Assembly: GCA_019752975.1 (NCBI GenBank) | Contig: JAIELM010000144.1 | Coordinates: forward strand, 1-5,815 | DNA: 5,815 bases | DNA from: Undibacterium sp. | GTDB taxonomy: Bacteria > Pseudomonadota > Gammaproteobacteria > Burkholderiales > Burkholderiaceae_D | Reading direction: 5' to 3' | In this document: piece by piece, positions 1 to 5,815 of the stretch | How positions within the stretch are numbered: position 1 is the first letter of the stretch | Layout: the number at the start of each line of letters is the position of its first letter | The notes under the pieces: generated by a model | Seen by the model: only the letters and a program-made list of their open reading frames with translations | What the model was told of the DNA's origin: nothing | Databases searched by the model: none | Translations under genes and position numbers: made by a program

Positions 1-1
1 T

Positions 2-424
2 CCAAACAGCAGTGAAAGACTGTACAAGACAGGTGACCTCGCACGTTATTTATCCGATGGCAATTTAGAATATTTAGGACGCATCGATCATCAAGTTAAG
101 CTACGTGGTTTTAGAATTGAGTTGGGCGAAATAGAAAATGCCCTGAACACTCATCCGCAAATCAATGATGCGGTGGTGTTGATTCGCGAAGCGAGTACGG
201 GCGATAAACGATTGGTCGCCTATTTGGTCAGGGCTAAGGCACATACTGTGGAGCACGATCTTGACGGGGAGGTAGATCAAGAGAGTTTGAATACAACGCT
301 ATTCGCTTCACTTCGGCAACATTTAGGGCAGACTTTACCCGAATACATGCTGCCTACTAGCTACGTGTTCCTCGATAAATTACCGCTCACACCTAACGGT
401 AAAGTTGATCGTAGAGCTTTGCCA
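2..424 (+). other. Adenylation domain A1, C-terminal end (partial)
   Basis: This is the last roughly 141 residues of an adenylation domain, mainly its small mobile C-terminal subdomain. Core A7 is seen as LYKTGD (residues 7-12), A8 as GRIDHQVKLRGFRIELGEIE (26-45), A9 as LPEYMLP, and A10 as LPLTPNGKVDRRALP (127-141). The invariant catalytic lysine of A10 is residue 134. The pocket that sets substrate choice lies upstream of the window, so the amino acid cannot be predicted. Between A8 and A9 the chain carries a rather long charged stretch, roughly residues 78-103 (RAKAHTVEHDLDGEVDQES and onward), at about the position where A2 holds a tandem repeat. All visible catalytic motifs are intact, so this domain is probably active. 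Confidence 0.95.
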
Positions 425-3400
425 GAACCGGATTTTTCGGCCACACAAAATAACTATGTCGCACCCTCGACTGAAACTGAAAAGCTAGTCTGTGACATTT
501 GGCAAGATGTTTTGGGCCTGGAACGCGTGGGTAGCCTAGACAATTTCTTCCAATTAGGCGGTCATTCACTCTTGGTTATGCAAGTGATTTCGCGCCTGCA
601 AAGATTGGGTTTGTCGGTCACCGCAGCTCAGGTATTTAGTGCGCAAAGCGTGCGTGACTTAGCATTGATTATCGATACAAATGCGGGGATGCAAATCCCT
701 GTCTTTACTGCGCCAGCGAATCTCATCCCTAAAGATTGTGAGGACATTACACCAGAAATGTTGCCGCTGATTCGCCTTTCTACTGATGAAATTGCACTCA
801 TTACCCAGCAAATTTCGGGTGGTGTCGCCAATATTCAAGATATTTATCCTCTTGCTCCTATGCAGGAAAATGCCTTGTTCTTGCATATGTTGAGCGAAAA
901 GAGCGATCCTTCTATCATGCCTTCGCTATTTCAAATCAGTGGAAAAGCGCAGCTAAAATTATTCCTTGACGCTCTGCAATTTGTCATCGATAGACACGAT
1001 ATTTTGCGAACGGCAGTGTTGTGGCAAGGACTCTCGATTCCCGCACAAGTGGTTTGTCGTAAGTTGAGCTTACCCGTCACTTGGCATCACTTTGCAACGG
1101 AGACAGAGAGTTTGTCGTCGATGCGTGGGCTATGTACTGCGGCAGAACAACGGATGGAGCTCACTAGCGCACCGCTGCTGAAAGTGATGATTGGCCAAGA
1201 TGCAGAATCTGAGAAAAACTTTGTGTTTTTGCAGCTGCATCACATCATCATGGATAACGAAGCCTTCGGATTGTTATTTGCTGAAATCGCCATGGTTTGC
1301 GCCGGCACTTTGGAGCTGCTCCCTGAGCCAGCACCGTTCCGAGATTTTGTTGCACATGCTTTGCACCAAGCGCAACACAATGACGCGGAACGCTTCTTCT
1401 CAGCTATGTTGAGCGATATTGAGGAGACCACAGCGCCGTTTAATCTATTGGAGACTCAAGCTGAAGGTGGCCTTATGGCTGAAGCGAAGGGGTCTGTTGC
1501 TGATGATGTTGCACTCAAAATGCGACGTGTAGCTCAACGCTTGGGAGTGGGGCCAGCAAGCTTATTTCATGCCGCCTGGGCCGTGGTTTTGTCCGCGTGT
1601 AGTGGGCGCGAAGATGTGGTGTTTGGTACTTTGATGTCTGGACGTATGCAGGGTACTGTGGGAGCGGCGAATATTCTTGGCCCCATGATTAATCTCCTTC
1701 CTATGCGTATCAACTTGGAGGCGATTAACCTTAAGCAATTAGTGCGACAAACCAATCAAGCACTGATCGATTTGCTGCCTTATGAGCAGGCTTCATTAGC
1801 GGTGGCACAGCGCTGCTCAGGTTTGCCCGAAGGAGCGCCGCTATTCACAGCGATGATTAATTATCGCCATGCCATAACGACAGATACGACAGACAATCAG
1901 TCGCCGATTGCGAATATCGATATCGAGCTATTGCACGGTCAAGTGCGTACCAATTATTCCTTGTTCCTGACCGTGGCTGAACAACCCGATGGTTTCGACA
2001 TCGAGGTGCAAATCAATTCGGCTATCGACCCGCAGCGTGTGCTCGCTTACATGCAAACTGCTGTGGTGCAGTTGCTTAACTTGTTGGAGGATAAGCCGGA
2101 AACACCGGTGTCCAGCATGTCGATTTTGCCGGATTCAGAACGCCTACAAATGCTAGTGGAATGGAATGATACACAAACGGATTATCCGCGTGAATCGTGC
2201 ATCCATGAGTTGTTTGAAGCACAGGTGTTGGCGAATCCTAAAGCACAGGCTGTCGTTTTTGAGGGAGGTGAACTCACCTACGAACAACTCAATCATCAAG
2301 CCAATCAATTAGCCCATTACCTAGTTCATGAACGAGCAATCAAACCGGATACTTTGGTCGGTGTTTGTTTAGAGCGCTCACCTGATATGCTGGTTGCTGT
2401 GCTAGCTATTCTTAAAGCCGGTGGCGCTTATCTGCCCTTAGATCCTAGTTATCCTAGCTCTCGTTTGGCGATGATGTTGGATGACGCTGGAGTGACGACG
2501 GTGATTACCCGCAGTGAGATGGTGACGAAAACCCCAATTAGTGCGGTACAGGCATTATGTTTGGACGCGACACTTGTACGGCAGGTCTTGTCGACTCAAG
2601 CTAAGAGCAATATTGCGATACAGACTTTGGGGCTGACATCCGGTCATCTCGCTTATGTGATTTACACGTCTGGATCAACCGGTGTACCTAAGGGAACTTT
2701 ACTCCGCCATACTGGCCTAGTTAACTTAGCGCTCGCTCAGGGAAAAGGTTTTGGTATTGAGAATACCAGTCGGGTTTTGCAATTTGCTTCACTGGCATTT
2801 GATGCCGCTGCCTCGGAAATATTTACTGCGCTGTCTTTCGGTGCAGCGATTGTTTTACTTTCGGCTGATACCTCCAAGTCGCCAGAAGCGCTCTCTGATA
2901 TCGTAGAGCGACAACAAGTCACTCATGCGACTTTGCCGCCGGTTTTATTACCACTTTTGAAAATCGCGCATTGGCAAACCTTGACCACCTTGGTAGTGGC
3001 TGGCGAAGCCTGTTCCAAACACATGGCCGATGTGTGGTCGCAAGGCCGTCGCTTTATTAACGCCTACGGCCCGTCCGAAGCGACGGTGTGCGCGACTATG
3101 GGTATTTATCAGACGGGACAAGCACATCTGCATATCGGTACGCCTTTGCAAAATGTGCAGGCCTATGTTATGAAGCAGAGCTCAACGTCAGTTAACTTGG
3201 CACCTATAGGCACTGTGGGCGAGTTGTACGTCGGCGGCGTTGGATTGGCGCGTGCGTACTTGAATCGTCCCGAGCTGACAGCGGAAAAATTTGTCGTTAA
3301 TCCCTATTACGATCAAGCTAATCCTAATAGTAGTCAGCATCTCTATAAAACCGGTGACTTGGTGCGTTATATTGATGATGGCAAACTTGAGTTTTTAGGA

Positions 3401-5815
3401 CGTATCGATCATCAAGTGAAGATCCGTGGTTTTAGAATAGAACTCGGTGAAATCGAAAATACGCTCAATGCCCATGCACAAGTGAAGGGCGCTTGTGTGA
3501 TCGCCAAGCGCGCAGGTGATGGCGAACAAAGACTGATCGCTTATGTGGTTCGTGATCTAGCTCATTTAGCTGATTTAGCTGATCTAGCTCATTTAGATCA
3601 GGTAGTCGATGGAAGCGAATATGATGCTGAGTTGATAGAAATCTTACGCCTGCATTTGAGTGATACATTACCCGATTACATGGTACCTGCGGCCTTCGTG
3701 CTGCTGGAAAATTTACCGCTCACCGCGAATGGAAAAATTGATCGTCAGGCCTTACCGGAACCTGATATGTCAACTCACACCGTCACTTATGTGGCGCCAC
3801 GCACAGCCACTGAACAGGGTCTATGTGCGCTGTGGCAGGAGGTGTTAGGCCTAGAACGTGTGGGTGTTCATGATAACTTCTTCCAGCTTGGCGGACACTC
3901 TTTGACTGCTACGCGTCTACTGGCACGGATTAATCAAAATTTTCAGATTAGCCTTGCTTTAAAAACGCTGTTTGTCGCAAAAACGGTAGAGATGTTGGCA
4001 CGCGCGGTGCTGCAAATGGAAGTGGATCGTGAGCGCCCAGCTTTAGTGAAAATCGAGCGTGGTCAAGATGCTGTCCTTTCATTCGCGCAACAACGCCTAT
4101 GGTTATTGGATCAAATCGATGGTGGCAGTGTTCACTATAATTTACCCGGTGCTTTCAAGTTAATTGGAAGCCTTGATTATGAGGCCGTGAATCGCGCCTT
4201 TAATAGTATATTGGAGCGGCATGAAAGCCTGCGCACACGTTTTAGCGTAGACGAATCGGGAAGCGCGAGGCAGGTGATTGTGCCAGCCCAGTTTGCCGAA
4301 GTGCCAGTGGTCGATCTGGAGCATTTTGCCGTCGGTGAACAGCAGGTACAAGTTCTGCAATGCATGACCGAAGAGATTTCTCTCGCTTTTAATTTAAGTA
4401 CCGATTTGATGTTGCGCGCCCAATTGATCAAGCTGGCACCAGATCAGCATATCGCACTGTTTACTATGCATCATATTGCTTCAGATGGCTGGTCTATGGC
4501 GATCTTGGTCAATGAATTTGGCATTCTCTATCGTGCCTATAGTCAGGGACAAGCAAATCCACTACCGCCTTTGGAAATTCAATATGCTGACTATTCCCAT
4601 TGGCAACGTCAGTGGTTGCAGGGTGAAGTTTTGGAGCAGCAATTAGCCTATTGGACTGAGCAGCTTGACGATTTGCCCGTGGCTCACAGTCTGTCGCTAG
4701 ACTATCCTCGTCCGCAATTGCAAAGCTTTAGTGGCGCGCGTATCGTGTCGCAGATATCGACCTTGACGAGCGAGCGTTTAAGCGCATTGTGCCGGCGTCA
4801 AGGCGCTACTGTCTTTATGGGCTTACACGCTGCCTTCGCGGTTCTTTTATCGCGTTATAGCAATGAGACCGATATCGTGCTTGGCAGCCCGATCGCGAAT
4901 CGGGAACAAGCTGAAGTCGCGTCCTTGATTGGATTCTTCGTCAATACTTTAGTGTTACGGAGCGACCTCTCCAACAACCCTAGCTTCAGCGCCTTATTAG
5001 AGCAAAGCAAAGCCACGCTGTTGGATGCTTATGCACATCAACAAGTGCCGTTCGAACAAATAGTAGAGCGATTGCAGCCACAGCGAAGTATGAGTCATAG
5101 TCCCTTATTTCAGATTATGTTGGTTCTGCAAAATAACGAAACCGCGACACTGACTTTACCCGGTTTAAGTTTGAGTCCGCTGGAGATGGAAAGCACGGTC
5201 GCTAAGTTTGACCTAACGCTGAATATTACCGAGAACGAGCAAGGACTGATGCTCGGTTGGGAATATAACATCGACTTGTTCGAGGCTAGCACAATACAGC
5301 GCATGGCAGAACATTTCGACTACCTCCTGATTGGATTGCTGCAAGCACCAGAACAAAGTGTGTTCAGCATCAAGATGCAAAGTGATGCAGAAACGCAGAA
5401 GATACTAAAAGAATGGAATGATAACGAGGTAGATTATCCGCGCGATCTATGTATTCATGAATTGTTCGAGCAACAGGCTAGTCTAAATCCCAGCGGCATC
5501 GCATTGGTATTCGAGGATCAGCAATTGAGTTATGCCGAATTGAACGCCCAAGCGAATCAGTTGGCGCATTATCTGGTACTTGAAAAACAAGTACTACCCG
5601 ATAGCCTCGTGGCGATTTTTGTCGATAAATCTTTAGAGATGGTAATCGGCATACTGGCCATTTTGAAAGCCGGTGCGGCCTATGTGCCATTGGATCCAGT
5701 GCACCCTGACGAGCGGATCAAGTACATGCTCAGCGATGCCCAACCGGTATTCCTGTTGACGCAAGCGCACCTAGTCGAGAGATTAAAAGGACATCATATC
5801 GCCACACTTTGCCTT
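2..5815 (+). CDS. Multimodular non-ribosomal peptide synthetase, internal fragment (open at both ends)
   Basis: One uninterrupted frame of 1938 codons spans the window, with recognisable NRPS domains along its whole length, so there is no sign of a frameshift or nonsense mutation. Domain order is A(partial)-PCP-C(dual E/C lineage)-A-PCP-C(LCL-like)-A(partial). NRPSs are cytoplasmic assembly lines: A domains activate amino acids as aminoacyl-AMP, PCPs carry them as thioesters on phosphopantetheine, and C domains form the peptide bonds. Neither the start nor the stop is in the window, so full length, loading module, termination module and regulation cannot be seen. Modules are collinear and joined by usual short linkers, with no docking domain or gene break. 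No tailoring domain (methyltransferase, oxidase, separate epimerase, thioesterase) is present. The product is unknown. NRPS identity is certain; organism and product are not. Confidence 0.98.
455..676 (+). other. Peptidyl carrier protein PCP1 (thiolation domain)
   Basis: Residues 152-225, about 75 residues, the normal size for a carrier domain. The phosphopantetheine attachment motif is DNFFQLGGHSLL, with the modified serine at residue 189 (codon 566-568). A 4'-phosphopantetheinyl transferase must charge it. It follows A1 directly and holds the amino acid or peptide that A1's module has added. The next domain is a condensation domain of the dual epimerization/condensation lineage, which would act on the thioester held here. 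The motif is GGHS, as seen on carriers before ordinary or dual condensation domains, rather than the GGDS common before stand-alone epimerization domains. Confidence 0.96.
746..2101 (+). other. Condensation domain of the dual epimerization/condensation lineage, with altered motifs
   Basis: Residues 249-700. It opens with ITPEMLPLIRLS (249 on), followed by NIQDIYPLAPMQ (C1 region), RHDILRTAV, the C3 motif HHIIMDN (His413, His414, Asp418), VVFGTLMSGR, LGPMINLLPMRI (C5 region, 559-570) and MINYRH. This opening and the VVFGT/NYRH style are typical of proteobacterial dual E/C domains, which both epimerize the upstream thioester and form the peptide bond. The active-site second His and Asp of C3 are kept, so peptide bond formation is plausible. 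The N-terminal HH[I/L]xxxxGD signature of dual domains reads LHMLSEKSD (294-302): the first His is Leu and the Gly is Ser. C3 ends in Asn where Gly is canonical, and C5 has lost the usual Thr after Asn. It sits between PCP1 and A2, so the PCP1-bound residue is its donor. Epimerase activity is uncertain. Confidence 0.85.
881..907 (+). other. Degenerate dual E/C signature motif (LHMLSEKSD for HHxxxxxGD)
   Basis: In dual epimerization/condensation domains an extra HH[I/L]xxxxGD motif near the N terminus accompanies the ordinary HHxxxDG motif. The aligned residues 294-302 read L-H-M-L-S-E-K-S-D: the second His and the Asp are kept, while the first His is Leu and the Gly is Ser. The alignment is anchored by the preceding YPLAPMQE and by the fixed spacing to the Asp. 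The reading is direct; the effect on epimerization is inference. Confidence 0.75.
2201..3757 (+). other. Adenylation domain A2, complete; predicted tyrosine or similar aromatic substrate
   Basis: Residues 734-1252, about 519 residues, normal size. Cores in order: LTYEQL (A1, 758), LKAGGAYLPLD (A2, 804), LAYVIYTSGSTGVPKG (A3 P-loop, 883, Lys897), FDAAASEIF (A4), NAYGPSE (A5), GELYVGGVGLARAYL (A6, 1073), LYKTGD (A7, 1114), GRIDHQVKIRGFRIELGEIE (A8, Arg1134 region), LPDYMVP (A9, 1223) and NGKIDR (A10, Lys1245). Aligning by eye to the GrsA PheA pocket positions gives Asp934, Ala935, Ser938, Val981, Val998, Ala1000, Ala1021, Val1029, Cys1030 and Lys1245, i.e. DASVVAAVCK. From memory, DASTVAAVCK is a listed tyrosine code and DAWTIAAICK is the PheA phenylalanine code, so tyrosine is the best guess, with phenylalanine or another aromatic possible. 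Small oddities are Ser for Thr in A5 and Ala for Gly in A6. A tandem repeat lies between A8 and A9. It loads PCP2. Confidence 0.93.
3554..3598 (+). repeat. In-frame 9-bp tandem repeat (five units) encoding (D/H)-L-A repeats
   Basis: Five consecutive 9-bp units: gatctagct, catttagct, gatttagct, gatctagct, catttagat. The 15-mer gatctagctcattta occurs twice, at 3554-3568 and 3581-3595, exactly 27 bases apart. The encoded peptide is DLAHLADLADLAHLD (residues 1185-1199), lying between cores A8 and A9 in the C-terminal subdomain of A2. Units are whole codons, so gain or loss of copies would keep the frame. It probably forms a surface loop or short helix extension, since catalytic cores on both sides are intact. 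It looks like slipped-strand expansion within a variable loop. Confidence 0.9.
3788..4012 (+). other. Peptidyl carrier protein PCP2 (thiolation domain)
   Basis: Residues 1263-1337. The attachment motif is DNFFQLGGHSLTATRL, with the phosphopantetheinylated serine at residue 1300 (codon 3899-3901). It carries the amino acid activated by A2 and, after condensation, the growing peptide. It is followed within about 20 residues by a condensation domain, with no epimerization domain between, so the residue it bears is expected to be passed on as the L form. Its first half is close to PCP1 (both have GLERVG and DNFFQLGGHSL), while the last helix differs (FQISLALKTLFVAKTVEMLA against LSVTAAQVFSAQSVRDLA in PCP1). 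Confidence 0.96.
4073..5356 (+). other. Condensation domain, LCL-like
   Basis: Residues 1358-1785, about 428 residues, normal size. Motifs in order: SFAQQRLWLLDQ (C1, 1360), RHESLRTRF (C2), MHHIASDGWSM (C3, His1490, His1491, Asp1495, Gly1496), YADYSHWQRQW (C4), IGFFVNTLVLR (C5, 1643) and HQQVPFEQIVERL (C6, His1679), then SHSPLFQIM (C7). The full HHxxxDG motif implies an active domain. It joins the PCP2-bound peptidyl donor to the amino acid loaded by A3. The clean C1 and C5 motifs, the HYNLPGAFKL segment and the lack of a preceding epimerization domain favour an LCL type, which takes an L-configured donor terminus; a DCL assignment is less likely but subtype cannot be settled by eye. A small deviation is Gln where Asp is usual in C6 (HxDxPFE). 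Confidence 0.93.
5453..5815 (+). other. Adenylation domain A3, N-terminal part (partial)
   Basis: Residues 1818-1938, cut by the window end. It starts with IHELFEQQ after a linker EWNDNEVDYPRD that closely matches the linker before A2. Core A1 reads LSYAEL (1842) and core A2 reads LKAGAAYVPLD (1888). The ATP-binding P-loop (A3) and the pocket residues from A4 onward lie beyond the window, so its substrate is unknown. It receives no support for any special class; it follows the LCL-like condensation domain and so belongs to the third module seen here. Confidence 0.95.

Noticed and set aside
628..886. Minus-strand open stretches opposite the PCP1-condensation linker
   Set aside because: They are shadows of the NRPS frame with no family resemblance and no convincing gene context.
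1191..1412. Plus-strand 73-codon open stretch in another frame
   Set aside because: It overlaps the C3 motif region of the first condensation domain in an alternative frame; the composition is Cys/Ser rich as expected from out-of-frame reading, and there is no supporting motif.
3068..3265. Ser for Thr in A5 (GPSE) and Ala for Gly in A6 (ARAYL) of A2 as signs of inactivation
   Set aside because: Both are mild substitutions seen in working adenylation domains; the P-loop Lys897, Asp of A7 and Lys1245 of A10 are intact.
3465..3668. Minus-strand open stretch with a Leu-Asn-Glu-Leu-Asp type repeat
   Set aside because: It is the antisense reading of the 9-bp repeat and its surroundings inside A2. 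The + strand frame carries conserved adenylation motifs throughout, and the repeat periodicity automatically gives a repetitive antisense peptide.
4160..4431. Two overlapping minus-strand open stretches of 66 and 84 codons
   Set aside because: They lie opposite the conserved C2-C3 region of the second condensation domain, overlap each other in different frames, and show no recognisable motif.
5036..5062. Gln in place of Asp in C6 (HQQVPFE) of the second condensation domain as a defect
   Set aside because: This position is not catalytic, and the C3 motif HHIASDG is complete, so loss of function is unlikely.
2..5815. Possible internal promoter, terminator or gene boundary at module joints
   Set aside because: The reading frame continues through both inter-module linkers with normal linker sequence, without stop codons, intergenic gaps or docking domains.

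Overview
The whole window is the interior of a single very large gene: one reading frame on the + strand runs from base 2 to base 5815 with no stop codon (1938 codons). It encodes part of a multimodular non-ribosomal peptide synthetase (NRPS). The start codon, ribosome binding site, promoter, stop codon and terminator all lie outside the window. No second gene, RNA gene, mobile element, CRISPR array or intergenic stretch is present. Residue numbers below count from the codon at bases 2-4.

Layout: C-terminal end of an adenylation domain (A1, 2-424); carrier protein PCP1 (455-676); a condensation domain of the dual epimerization/condensation lineage (746-2101); a complete adenylation domain A2 (2201-3757), whose binding-pocket residues suggest tyrosine or a related aromatic amino acid; carrier protein PCP2 (3788-4012); an ordinary LCL-like condensation domain (4073-5356); and the N-terminal part of adenylation domain A3 (5453 to the window end). 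That is the tail of one module, one complete C-A-PCP module, and the front of a third.

Expected working order: the peptidyl chain on PCP1 is passed by the first condensation domain to the amino acid that A2 loads on PCP2, then by the second condensation domain to the amino acid that A3 activates. If the first condensation domain still epimerizes, the PCP1-bound residue would enter the product in D form. However, the motif linked to epimerization is degraded here. No separate epimerization domain lies between PCP2 and the next condensation domain, so the A2 residue is expected to stay L.

Organism: base composition is intermediate, at roughly half G+C by eye. The condensation domain opening with ITPEMLPL and NIQDIYPLAP is a style I associate with Proteobacteria (Pseudomonas, Burkholderia, Xenorhabdus/Photorhabdus and relatives). 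The moderate G+C would fit a gammaproteobacterium or a lower-GC betaproteobacterium. This is inference from family style, not an identification, and I do not recognise the specific product.

The most notable details are the altered motifs of the first condensation domain, a 9-bp in-frame minisatellite in the C-terminal subdomain of A2, and the A2 specificity code.
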